A stretch of 9,789 nucleotides of DNA. Origin: an uncultured Parasphingopyxis sp. GTDB lineage: Bacteria; Pseudomonadota; Alphaproteobacteria; Sphingomonadales; Sphingomonadaceae. The notes beneath the pieces are model-generated. The model searched no databases. It had not been told where the DNA came from and was given only the letters and a program-made list of their open reading frames with translations. Location: contig CAJQMX010000170.1 in NCBI GenBank assembly GCA_905479515.1, positions 1 through 9,789 of the forward strand. The letters run 5' to 3'. The position numbers and the translations under genes were made by a program. Shown here piece after piece: positions 1 through 6,518 of the stretch. Position 1 is the stretch's first letter, and the number at the start of each line of letters is the position of its first letter.

Positions 1-1149
1 ATCAGCGGCGCCGATGCGATCCATCCCGGTTATGGCTTCCTCTCCGAGAATGAGAAATTCGCCAAGATCGTCGAAGATCATGACATTATCTGGATTGGGC
101 CAAAGCCCGAACATATCCGGATCATGGGTGACAAGGTTGAAGCGAAGCGCACTGCTGGCAAGCTCGGCCTTCCTCTTGTCCCGGGCTCGGATGGTGCGGT
201 TAAAGAGATTTCAGAGGCGAAGAAGGTTGCCGACGAAATTGGGTATCCGGTGATTGTGAAGGCTGCATCCGGCGGCGGCGGGCGCGGCATGAAGGTCGTG
301 CCAGACGCCAGCCAGCTCGAATCGCTGATCAAGCAGGCCGGGTCGGAAGCCAAATCGGCCTTTGGCGATGCGACCGTGTATTTGGAAAAATTTCTCGGCA
401 ATCCGCGCCATATCGAATTCCAGGTTTTTGGCGACGGCAAGGGCAATGCTGTCCATCTTGGTGAACGGGATTGCTCGCTCCAGCGCCGCCACCAGAAAGT
501 GCTCGAAGAAGCACCCTCCCCCGTCATCACGGCGGAAGAACGCACCCGGATGGGTGATATCTGCGCCAATGCGATGGCCGGCATGGGCTATCGCGGGGCG
601 GGCACGATCGAATTCCTTTACGAAAATGGCGGCTTCTATTTCATCGAGATGAATACCCGGCTGCAGGTCGAACATCCGGTGACCGAGATGATCACGGGCC
701 TTGATCTGGTGCGTGAGCAAATTCTTGTCGCCGCCGGCCAGCCGCTTTCAGTGACGCAGGACGAAGTAACGTTCACGGGCCATGCGATCGAATGCCGGAT
801 CAATGCAGAACATCATCAGACTTTTGCGCCTTCACCGGGCAAGGTGATCAACTATCACCCCGCAGGCGGCATGCATGTGCGCGTCGATAGCGGCCTTTAT
901 TCCGGCTATTCGATCCCGCCTTATTATGATTCCATGGTCGCCAAACTGATTGTTTACGGAACAAGCCGGAACAAATGCATCATGCGGCTGCGCCGCGCGC
1001 TGGAGGAAATGGTGATCGAGGGCGTGGAAACCACCCTGCCCCTGCATCGGGCATTGCTCGATGATTCTGATTTCCTTGCGGGCGACTATACGATCAAATG
1101 GCTCGAGGAATGGCTGGATCGGAACCAGACAGCCGCCGAAACCAGTTAA
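1..1149 (+). CDS. accC: Acetyl-CoA carboxylase biotin carboxylase subunit (5' partial)
   Basis: AccC carboxylates the biotin on AccB using ATP and bicarbonate, the first half-reaction of malonyl-CoA formation for fatty acid synthesis in the cytoplasm. The reading frame is open from base 1, so the start lies upstream; 382 residues are visible and, against the usual ~450, roughly 70 N-terminal residues are missing. The visible part begins in the conserved AIHPGYGFLSEN segment and continues through MGDKVEAK, the ATP-grasp glycine-rich loop GGGGRGMKVV (about codons 90-99), ERDCSLQRRHQKV, and the active-site strand EMNTRLQVEHPVTEM. The C-terminal biotin carboxylase domain ends near TIKWLEEWL. Pyruvate or propionyl-CoA carboxylases share these motifs, but the frame stops just after the biotin carboxylase C-terminal domain, as in a stand-alone AccC. 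accB would be expected just upstream, outside the window. Identification is very secure. Confidence 0.97.
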   Translation: MSGADAIHPGYGFLSENEKFAKIVEDHDIIWIGPKPEHIRIMGDKVEAKRTAGKLGLPLVPGSDGAVKEISEAKKVADEIGYPVIVKAASGGGGRGMKVVPDASQLESLIKQAGSEAKSAFGDATVYLEKFLGNPRHIEFQVFGDGKGNAVHLGERDCSLQRRHQKVLEEAPSPVITAEERTRMGDICANAMAGMGYRGAGTIEFLYENGGFYFIEMNTRLQVEHPVTEMITGLDLVREQILVAAGQPLSVTQDEVTFTGHAIECRINAEHHQTFAPSPGKVINYHPAGGMHVRVDSGLYSGYSIPPYYDSMVAKLIVYGTSRNKCIMRLRRALEEMVIEGVETTLPLHRALLDDSDFLAGDYTIKWLEEWLDRNQTAAETS

Positions 1150-1554
1150 ATGCCTGGAGAAACCGATCTTTCAGCGCTTTTGCGCGACTTGAAGCCGATG
1201 CTTGCCGAGGAGGAGCACGGCTTTATCACTATCCCCATCGGGTCTGGCTGGCCGCAAGGCCTGGTGCCCGTCGCCACCTTTGCCGAGGCCGAGGGTGCGA
1301 GCGTAATTGCGCTATCCTCCATCCTTGAGGGAATCGGCCTAGAGTACGAAGAGGGCTGGGCAAAAATCACAATTGGCGCTACGAGCGCGCTCAGCGCCGT
1401 CGGGTTGACGGCTAAAATAGCCTCGGCGCTTGCCGAAACGGGGATCAGTGCCAATATAGTGGCAGCATATCATCACGATCATGTTTTCGTGCCTTGGGCC
1501 CGGCGTGACGAGGCGATGGCAGTTTTGGAAAACTTGTCAAACGTACAGGAGTAG
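1150..1554 (+). CDS. ACT domain-containing protein (COG3602 / DUF2241-like)
   Basis: This 134-residue protein resembles the small COG3602 family, which has an N-terminal DUF2241-type part followed by an ACT-like ligand-binding fold. Recognisable pieces are the N-terminal LRDLKPML, the central SVIALSSILE, and the C-terminal half with GLTAKIASALAETGISANIV and HHDHVFVPW, which resembles an ACT beta-alpha-beta core. ACT folds usually bind amino acids or other small effectors; the ligand of this family is not known to me, and no catalytic domain is attached. The ATG follows the accC stop codon with no gap (TAAATG) and no good Shine-Dalgarno sequence is visible in the end of accC, so translation is probably coupled to accC. 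arsC starts 8 bases after its stop codon. No signal peptide or membrane segment is seen. Confidence 0.85.
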   Translation: MPGETDLSALLRDLKPMLAEEEHGFITIPIGSGWPQGLVPVATFAEAEGASVIALSSILEGIGLEYEEGWAKITIGATSALSAVGLTAKIASALAETGISANIVAAYHHDHVFVPWARRDEAMAVLENLSNVQE

Positions 1555-1562
1555 TTAGTTCG

Positions 1563-1913
1563 ATGCAGGCCATTATCTACCACAATCCGCGCTGCGGCAC
1601 GTCCCGCAAGACGCTGGAGATTCTGGAAAAGGCACCGGCTATAGCTGTTCGCGTCGTTGATTATTTGAACGACACGCCCAGCAAGAAGAAGCTTGCCGAG
1701 CTTTACAAGAAGGCCGGAATCACACCGCGCGATGGTTTGCGAATCAAAGAGCCACTCGCCAAGGAGCTCGGCCTGAACGATCCGGAAGTCAGCGATGACG
1801 CGATCCTCGATGCGATGGTCAAGAACCCCATTCTCATCAATCGGCCGATTGTCGAAACCGAAAAGGGTGTGCGGCTCTGCCGTCCCCAGGATCTGGTCAA
1901 AGAGATAATCTAG
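1563..1913 (+). CDS. arsC: Arsenate reductase, glutaredoxin-dependent ArsC family
   Basis: The predicted activity is reduction of arsenate to arsenite with glutathione and glutaredoxin in the cytoplasm. At 116 residues it is one thioredoxin-fold domain, close to family length. The catalytic cysteine is Cys11 in HNPRCGTSRKTLE. Arginines that bind the oxyanion in the plasmid R773 enzyme have counterparts here: Arg60 in GLRIKEP, Arg94 in LINRPIV and Arg107 in RLCRPQD. The related Spx/YffB proteins usually lack this full CGTSR-plus-arginine set, which favours ArsC. An AGGAG at 1547-1551, overlapping the end of the ACT gene, sits 11 bases before the ATG. No arsenite pump, ArsR regulator or arsB is nearby, so this is not a dedicated ars operon; single chromosomal arsC genes like this are common and may have only a small role in resistance. 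Confidence 0.93.
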   Translation: MQAIIYHNPRCGTSRKTLEILEKAPAIAVRVVDYLNDTPSKKKLAELYKKAGITPRDGLRIKEPLAKELGLNDPEVSDDAILDAMVKNPILINRPIVETEKGVRLCRPQDLVKEII

Positions 1914-1942
1914 ACACGCACATAAACAGGGGCAGCGCGGCG

Positions 1943-2917
1943 ATGAAAACGTTTTTCAAATGGGCCGCGTTGATCCTGCTTATCTGTGTTGGCGGGGCCA
2001 TTTTCTGGTTCTGGACACCCGACCGGGATGTCGAGGAACTCCGTGCGCTCTACACAAATGACGCGTCGCAATTCATTGAACTACCCAGCGGGCTGACTGT
2101 TCATGTGCGCGATGAAGGACCACGCGCCGCGCCGGTGCTCGTGCTGGTTCATGGCTCCAGCGCCTCACTTCAGACCTGGGAGCCGTGGGTCGAACGCCTG
2201 TCGGACGATTATCGCATCATCAGCTATGATCAACCGGGCCACGGCCTGACCGGCCCGACGCCGGACGGCAATTATGACACGGATATATTTGTGGAAACGC
2301 TGGACGGCGTAGCCAATGCGCTGGGCCTTACCGACTTTGTGGTCGCCGGCAATTCGATGGGCGGCTGGGTCGCCTGGAATTACGCGCTTGCCCATGGAAA
2401 CCGGCTCAATGGCCTGGTGCTGATTGACGCCTCGGGCGTGCCGGATGCCGAGCCGCGCAAACTGCCCATCGGCTTTCGTATCGCGCAGATGCCAGTGATT
2501 TCCCGGCTAATGCAGAAAATAACGCCGCGCTCCATGGTCGAAACATCGCTCCGGCAAAGCGTGAGCAATCAGGCCATTGTCGATGATATCATGGTGGACC
2601 GCTATTATGATCTGCTTCTCTATCCCGGCAATCGCGCAGCAACAGGCGCGCGGGGGCGTGCAGAGCGGACCGTGGCCAGCCCGGAAACCATGGCCGCAAT
2701 CGCGGTGCCGACACTGGTGATATGGGGTGAGGAAGATACGCTCGTACCGCTATCATCAGGTCAATGGTTCGATGCGCATATTCCAGACAGCGTGCTCATC
2801 GTTTACCCCGGTATCGGCCATATTCCGATGGAGGAAACACCGGATCGTAGCGCCGCTGATATGCGCGCCTGGCTCGATAGACTATATGCAAATGAAGACA
2901 CCGAAGCCGTTGAATAA
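1943..2917 (+). CDS. Alpha/beta fold hydrolase with N-terminal membrane anchor
   Basis: This is a 324-residue serine hydrolase of the alpha/beta fold (MhpC-like) type. A hydrophobic segment at residues 7-24, preceded by lysines and followed by acidic residues, looks like an uncleaved inner-membrane anchor, which would place the catalytic domain in the periplasm. The catalytic parts are all visible: oxyanion-loop HGSSAS at 70-75, DQPGHG at 96-101, nucleophile Ser138 in the elbow GNSMGGW, acid Asp265 in WGEEDTLVP, and His293 in GIGHIPME. A cap region of about 80 residues lies between the nucleophile and the acid. The substrate cannot be read from the sequence; esters, lactones or lipids are all possible. 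The start is supported by AGGGG about 10 bases upstream. It follows arsC by 29 bases, so co-transcription is plausible. The acidic tail after residue 315 is not part of the fold. Confidence 0.9.
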   Translation: MKTFFKWAALILLICVGGAIFWFWTPDRDVEELRALYTNDASQFIELPSGLTVHVRDEGPRAAPVLVLVHGSSASLQTWEPWVERLSDDYRIISYDQPGHGLTGPTPDGNYDTDIFVETLDGVANALGLTDFVVAGNSMGGWVAWNYALAHGNRLNGLVLIDASGVPDAEPRKLPIGFRIAQMPVISRLMQKITPRSMVETSLRQSVSNQAIVDDIMVDRYYDLLLYPGNRAATGARGRAERTVASPETMAAIAVPTLVIWGEEDTLVPLSSGQWFDAHIPDSVLIVYPGIGHIPMEETPDRSAADMRAWLDRLYANEDTEAVE

Positions 2918-2930
2918 GCGAATAAAAGAT

Positions 2931-2947
2931 CGTCCCAAAATGGGATG
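2931..2947 (+). terminator. Hairpin after the hydrolase gene, possible weak terminator
   Basis: The sequence CGTCCCA-AAA-TGGGATG forms a seven-pair stem (one G-T pair) with a three-base loop, 13 bases after the hydrolase stop codon. No run of T follows it, so it is not a classical intrinsic terminator. It could protect the mRNA 3' end or slow polymerase, and it separates the hydrolase gene from parA. Confidence 0.35.
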
Positions 2948-2999
2948 CTCTTAACCATCACAATTTGGCGATGGGATTTTCGGGCGCTAGGACCATGCC

Positions 3000-3731
3000 A
3001 TGGCAACGATTGCAATTTACAGCATGAAAGGCGGGGTCGGGAAAACGACGCTGGCGGTGAACCTTGCATGGTGCGCCGCCATGCTTTCATCACGCCGCAC
3101 ATTGCTTTGGGATCTGGACCAGCAAGCCGCGGCAACCTTCCTGATGCAGGATGGCAAGAAACCCAAGCGCCTGGCCGATGGTGTCTATGATCAGGAAATC
3201 AAACCGAACAAGCTGATCCGGCCTACCAGTATCGAACGGCTGGACCTTCTGGCCGCTGACCATTCCCTGCGTGAACTTGACCGGATGTTCTTCTCGTTCG
3301 GCAAGAAAAAGCGGCTCACAAAAATCATCGAGACCGTCTCGCGCGATTATGACCGGATCATCCTCGATTGTCCGCCGGGCCTGACCGAAACCAGCGACCA
3401 GATTTTGCGCGCTGCGGATCTGGTGCTCGTGCCGGTCATCCCCTCCCCGCTATCGCAACGGGCCTTTGAAACAGTCGTCGCGCATATTGAGCGCAACCAT
3501 AAGGGACGAACGGCGATCCTGCCGGTTTATACCATGGTCGATCGCCGCCGGACGCTGCATCGCGATGCGCTGGCCGACAAGAAAAGCTGGCCCGTAATTC
3601 CCTATGCAAGCGCGATCGAGCAAATGGCGAGCCGGCGCGCGCCGGTCGGCGCCTTCGCCCCGCAATCCCCCGCAGGACAAGCTTTCGCGCAATTGTGGCG
3701 CGGCGTTGAGCGCAAGATAGCCAAGCTTTAA
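3000..3731 (+). CDS. ParA/MinD-family ATPase without adjacent ParB
   Basis: This 243-residue protein is a deviant Walker ATPase of the ParA/MinD superfamily, whose members dimerise on ATP and position DNA, chemoreceptors, microcompartments or division proteins. Walker A is KGGVGKTT at 10-17, with signature Lys10 and catalytic-loop Lys15. The A' strand is DLDQQAAAT at 38-46, where ParA proteins usually have DxDPQ. Walker B is IILDCPPG with Asp123, and LVPVIPSPLSQRA follows at about 143-155. It has no N-terminal helix-turn-helix domain, so it is the short chromosomal or orphan type rather than a P1-type plasmid ParA. There is no amphipathic MinD-like tail. Neither parB nor a parS-like array is in the window, so the cargo is unknown. 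The ATG at 3000 is chosen because the ATPase fold starts at once (MATIAIYSMKGG). It lies 82 bases after the hydrolase gene and just before aat. Confidence 0.9.
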   Translation: MATIAIYSMKGGVGKTTLAVNLAWCAAMLSSRRTLLWDLDQQAAATFLMQDGKKPKRLADGVYDQEIKPNKLIRPTSIERLDLLAADHSLRELDRMFFSFGKKKRLTKIIETVSRDYDRIILDCPPGLTETSDQILRAADLVLVPVIPSPLSQRAFETVVAHIERNHKGRTAILPVYTMVDRRRTLHRDALADKKSWPVIPYASAIEQMASRRAPVGAFAPQSPAGQAFAQLWRGVERKIAKL

Positions 3732-3764
3732 ACTAGGTGGCTTTCCGTCGATGACGGATAGCGC

Positions 3765-4502
3765 GTGGGTCGCTATTGTCAGCCGGTGGACTTGCTCGAT
3801 CCGAATATGTTGCTGCGCGCCTATGCGGTGGGCGTCTTTCCCATGGCGGACAGCCGGGACGCCGATGAAGTGTTCTGGGTCGAACCGAAAATGCGCGCGA
3901 TCCTTCCGCTTGATGGGTTTCAGGTTTCTCGCTCGCTTGCCAAAACAATCCGGTCAGACCGATTCCGAGTCACGTGCGACGCGGCGTTCGGACGCGTCGT
4001 GAAGGCATGCGCAGAGGCACGACCGGACCGCCCGGACACATGGATCAATCCAGCGATCGAAAATGCCTATGGTGAGCTTCACCGCCGCCATCACGCCCAT
4101 TCCATCGAATGCTGGCAGGATGGTGAGCTGGTCGGCGGGCTTTACGGTGTGCGGCTAGGCCGGGCCTTTTTTGGCGAAAGCATGTTCAGCCGCGTATCGA
4201 ACGCCTCAAAGGTCGCGCTCGCGCATCTTGTTGCGCGCATGAAGATGGGCGGTTTCGCCTTGCTCGATTGCCAGTTCATGACCGATCATCTCGCCTCGCT
4301 CGGCGCGATTGAGATCGCCAAAGACGATTATTCAGTACTGTTGGATGCCGCGCTGTCTTCAACCGGACTGGCTAGTGCGGGTTCGATCGATTCGACTTCG
4401 GGTGCCGATCTTGCCGCACTTGAACGGCTATTCCCAGACGATGCGGACGATGGAGCAATATCGGGATATGTCATTTCGCAGGCTTTGGGCCAGACATCAT
4501 AA
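3765..4502 (+). CDS. aat: Leucyl/phenylalanyl-tRNA-protein transferase
   Basis: Aat transfers Leu or Phe from aminoacyl-tRNA to proteins with N-terminal Arg or Lys, marking them for ClpS/ClpAP degradation in the cytoplasm. Family motifs are clear: [14 protein letters not shown] at 16-29, [30 protein letters not shown] at 92-106, [31 protein letters not shown] at 135-152 with Glu138 matching the catalytic-region glutamate, and [16 protein letters not shown] with Gln170. The 245-residue length is normal. The start is uncertain. GTG 3765 is the first start codon after an in-frame stop at 3759 but has no Shine-Dalgarno sequence; GTG 3786 is an alternative that loses no conserved motif. An AGGTGG at 3735-3740 is better spaced for an ATG at 3751 in another frame. 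The final ~58 codons overlap the opposite-strand DUF2155 gene, and the [13 protein letters not shown] ending looks like that of related Aat proteins. Confidence 0.95.
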   Translation: MGRYCQPVDLLDPNMLLRAYAVGVFPMADSRDADEVFWVEPKMRAILPLDGFQVSRSLAKTIRSDRFRVTCDAAFGRVVKACAEARPDRPDTWINPAIENAYGELHRRHHAHSIECWQDGELVGGLYGVRLGRAFFGESMFSRVSNASKVALAHLVARMKMGGFALLDCQFMTDHLASLGAIEIAKDDYSVLLDAALSSTGLASAGSIDSTSGADLAALERLFPDDADDGAISGYVISQALGQTS

Positions 4503-4984
4503 AGCCGGTGTTCAATCACATTGAGTGCCGGACGCTCCTTGAACAGCCATCCTGAAAACACCCGTTCCCAGCTTTCATCACCCCCGCCGCGAGCCGTTTG
4601 CCGTACGAACAGCTGGACGAATGCACCGGTCAGCCGCTGCGGCTCCCACGGCGCGGTTTCTTCACATGCACGCAGCCGGATCAGGACATCGCCTACCCGG
4701 GTCGATTCGCCAGGGCTCAGACGAATCTCGCGTGACAGGCCATTGCGTTTGTTAAGCAACCCCAGCACCGCGACTCGCTCTGCCATAGGCGTAACGCCGG
4801 TGAGATCGGCCGGCAGAATGCCGATCTCTTCAATATCGTCTATATTGAGCGTTTCATCATCGGATTGGCCACTGCGAGTCTGATCAAGCGTCAGCTCATC
4901 AGCAGGGGCCGCTTCTTCAGGCGCTTCGGATGAACCGCAGGCGGCAAGCGCTAGCAAGGCGGATCCCGCCATCCAACGGATCAT
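4328..4984 (-). CDS. DUF2155 domain-containing lipoprotein
   Basis: This 218-residue protein has a lipoprotein signal: a short hydrophobic helix and lipobox LAAC with Cys16, followed by GSS, which suggests outer-membrane sorting. A Pro/Glu/Ala/Asp-rich linker leads to a DUF2155-like domain at about 65-160, recognised by [35 protein letters not shown] and [11 protein letters not shown]. The function of DUF2155 is unknown to me. Its ATG overlaps the stop codon of the upstream MlaD-type gene by four bases (ATGA), so translation is very likely coupled. The last ~57 residues, after CEMTYPD, are Ser/Ala-rich and lie entirely antisense to the end of aat. That tail is probably disordered and may exist only because no stop codon occurs earlier. 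Identification of the domain is good; the role is open. Confidence 0.85.
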   Translation of the reverse strand: MIRWMAGSALLALAACGSSEAPEEAAPADELTLDQTRSGQSDDETLNIDDIEEIGILPADLTGVTPMAERVAVLGLLNKRNGLSREIRLSPGESTRVGDVLIRLRACEETAPWEPQRLTGAFVQLFVRQTARGGGDESWERVFSGWLFKERPALNVIEHRLYDVWPKACEMTYPDIAPSSASSGNSRSSAARSAPEVESIEPALASPVEDSAASNSTE

Positions 4985-5538
4985 GGGAGCATTTCCCCGT
5001 CGTCCGCCCCGAAGTCATCGCTCATCGTGTCACCGATCGGGTCGCTCATCGTATCGCCCATACTATCCGAGCTGCCACCTGAATCGTTGATCATGGAGCC
5101 GATCAACCCGGTCATGTCGATTGCGCCCTGCGTGTCCAGAATGACATCGCCCTGAGCGAACACATCCGATGATCCACCCGGCAAAAGAGCAATGAAACTG
5201 CCCCCGAGCAAGCCTTCGCTTGTGATCGCAGCGCTGCTGTCATTGGGAAGGTTCGCGCCGGGATCGATGGCCATCCGCACCTCAGCCTGAAAATCATCGG
5301 GATTGAGCGTAATTGCTGTCACTTCGCCGATAGACAGCCCCGCAACCCGCACATCCGTGCCGACATTGACACCGCTGACATTGGGAAAATAGGCCGTCAC
5401 CTCGATTGCGTCGCTCCCCGCCCCGCTCGCCGTACGGCCGAGAAAGGAGAAGACCAGCAAGATCGCCGCGATAACAACGACAAGGCCGACCAAAGCCTCA
5501 AACAGATGGTTGCGAACAGCGCTCAACTTGGGCTCCAT
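4981..5538 (-). CDS. mlaD: MlaD-family MCE-domain protein, phospholipid transport
   Basis: MlaD proteins are membrane-anchored MCE-domain components of the Mla system, which moves phospholipids between inner and outer membranes. Here residues 14-34 form one transmembrane helix after a short cytoplasmic start. An MCE domain at about 44-120 follows, with VTAYFPNVSGVNVGTDVRV, AGLSIGEVTAI and ITSEGLLGGSFIALLPGG. At 185 residues it is near the E. coli MlaD length. The tail after residue 140 is low complexity (Ser, Gly, Asp, Met) and repeats GDTMSD twice, separated by two residues; typical MlaD tails are helical and hydrophobic, so this one is different. mlaE and mlaF are not adjacent. The start codon lies 16 bp inside the NDUFA12-like gene and the end overlaps the DUF2155 gene by 4 bp. 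It fits a conserved cluster rather than a complete mla operon. Confidence 0.9.
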   Translation of the reverse strand: MEPKLSAVRNHLFEALVGLVVVIAAILLVFSFLGRTASGAGSDAIEVTAYFPNVSGVNVGTDVRVAGLSIGEVTAITLNPDDFQAEVRMAIDPGANLPNDSSAAITSEGLLGGSFIALLPGGSSDVFAQGDVILDTQGAIDMTGLIGSMINDSGGSSDSMGDTMSDPIGDTMSDDFGADDGEMLP

Positions 5539-5912
5539 GCCTCATAATCGCCGCTGGCCCGCGCACGATCACGATTTGATTCCAGCGCTCCCGCAGGGCG
5601 GTATGCACCGTCGGTTCCGGTCTGGTTGGCGGTATAGGGTGTTTCCCATACCCGCGCCGGTGGCAAACTCTGGTCAGGAATGTCGTCGACAGTTTGATGC
5701 AGCCAGCCGTGCCATTCGGCAGGTACGTTGCTCGCATCATTGGGCTTGCCGCTCGCATAGATCACCCAGCGACGGCGCTGGCCCTTCTTGCTTTCATAAT
5801 AACGGTTGCCATCGGCGTCCTCAGCAATGAACCGGCCTTTACGCAGTGAATGCAAGGCCGTGCCGATCGTTGCACCGTCCCACCAGATGAAAATGTTTTT
5901 AAAAAGTCCCAT
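5523..5912 (-). CDS. NDUFA12-family protein (complex I accessory subunit homologue)
   Basis: This is a 129-residue homologue of mitochondrial NDUFA12 (B17.2), a small accessory subunit of NADH:ubiquinone oxidoreductase that alphaproteobacteria share with mitochondria. Family features are the N-terminal FIWWDGATIGTAL, GNRYYESKKGQRRRWVIY at about 36-53, PAEWHGWLHQTVDDIP, and a C-terminal part with WETPYTANQTGT. It has no signal peptide; it should sit on the cytoplasmic arm of the complex. No nuo genes are nearby, which is usual because the gene generally stands apart from the main nuo operon. No clear Shine-Dalgarno sequence precedes the ATG; an inverted repeat ends 5 bases before it. The stop codon lies inside the mlaD-like gene (16-bp overlap), implying co-expression. 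Confidence 0.92.
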   Translation of the reverse strand: MGLFKNIFIWWDGATIGTALHSLRKGRFIAEDADGNRYYESKKGQRRRWVIYASGKPNDASNVPAEWHGWLHQTVDDIPDQSLPPARVWETPYTANQTGTDGAYRPAGALESNRDRARASGDYEAWSPS

Positions 5913-5917
5913 AGCGA

Positions 5918-5950
5918 TTGGCGTTTAGCGCCTCTTCTGCAACACGCCAA
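5918..5950 (-). repeat. 7-bp inverted repeat in the NDUFA12 leader
   Basis: TTGGCGT at 5918-5924 and ACGCCAA at 5944-5950 are exact reverse complements with 19 bases between them. The arm nearer the gene ends 5 bases before the NDUFA12-like start codon, where a ribosome binding site would be expected. It could be a weak stem at the mRNA 5' end or the tail of the upstream DUF192 transcript; there is no T run. Chance occurrence is possible. Confidence 0.3.
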
Positions 5951-5975
5951 CTCTTCTTGCGCCGAATAGGCTCGC

Positions 5976-6512
5976 TTATTCCGGCAAGACCGGGCCATCA
6001 GGCCAGCTGACCCGGTCTCCAGCTGCAATCCCCAGTTCTTCACTGCGCCCCCCATCAATCTCGAGAACCGCGATCACGGGCTCTGACGCGTAATAGGAAT
6101 CGAGTGAATAGGGCACGGTCTCCGCGGCGATATTGGTGATCACGCCATCGCCGCGAATAAAGATCATATCGAGCGGGATCAGCGTATTGCGCATCCAGAA
6201 GCTCGCCAAACGCGGAAAATCGAACGGAAAGATCATCCCGCCATTTTCCGGAAGTGATTCGCGAAACATGAGTCCGCGGCGCTGTTCATCGGGTGTGATT
6301 GCTGTCTCTACGTCGAAAAGATGATCTCCACCTGCTGTGCGTATGGTGACGGGAATCGTCTCTGCAGCCGCTTCACCGGTTGATTGCTGCGATGCTTCTG
6401 CGGCCTCTGCCATTGCCGGTGGATCGGCTGGGAGTTGCGATTCGGCCCGGCATCCGAGGAGGGCGAACGCTGGCAGCACAACGAGCATTGCGTGATTGAA
6501 TAATCTGGTCAT
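5976..6512 (-). CDS. DUF192 domain-containing lipoprotein
   Basis: A 178-residue predicted lipoprotein. The N-terminus has a hydrophobic helix and lipobox LLGC with Cys21. A Pro/Ala/Glu-rich linker follows to about residue 50, then a complete DUF192 domain to the end. Typical family features are VETAITPDEQRRGLMFRESL, GGMIFPFDFPR, FWMRNTLIPLDMIFI and VIAVLEIDGGRSEELGI. The biochemical role of DUF192 proteins is unknown to me; they are widespread small extracytoplasmic beta-rich proteins. The start ATG is 6 bases after the stop codon of the double cold-shock gene, so the two are probably co-transcribed. The gene stops 63 bases before the NDUFA12-like gene begins, and that spacer holds only a short inverted repeat. 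Confidence 0.9.
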   Translation of the reverse strand: MTRLFNHAMLVVLPAFALLGCRAESQLPADPPAMAEAAEASQQSTGEAAAETIPVTIRTAGGDHLFDVETAITPDEQRRGLMFRESLPENGGMIFPFDFPRLASFWMRNTLIPLDMIFIRGDGVITNIAAETVPYSLDSYYASEPVIAVLEIDGGRSEELGIAAGDRVSWPDGPVLPE

Positions 6513-6518
6513 TTTTCG

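Noticed and set aside
78..720. Two overlapping minus-strand open frames of about 170 codons
   Set aside because: Both are antisense to accC, which is strongly conserved here.
1563..1913. Arsenic resistance island
   Set aside because: Only a lone arsC is present, with no ArsR, efflux pump or mobile-element signature.
3000..3731. Plasmid partition locus or integrated element
   Set aside because: The ParA-type gene has no ParB, replication gene or repeats beside it, and it sits among core chromosomal genes.
3751..4002. 83-codon plus-strand frame starting at ATG 3751 behind a Shine-Dalgarno-like site
   Set aside because: It overlaps aat in another frame and its product has no family resemblance; kept only as a question about the aat start.
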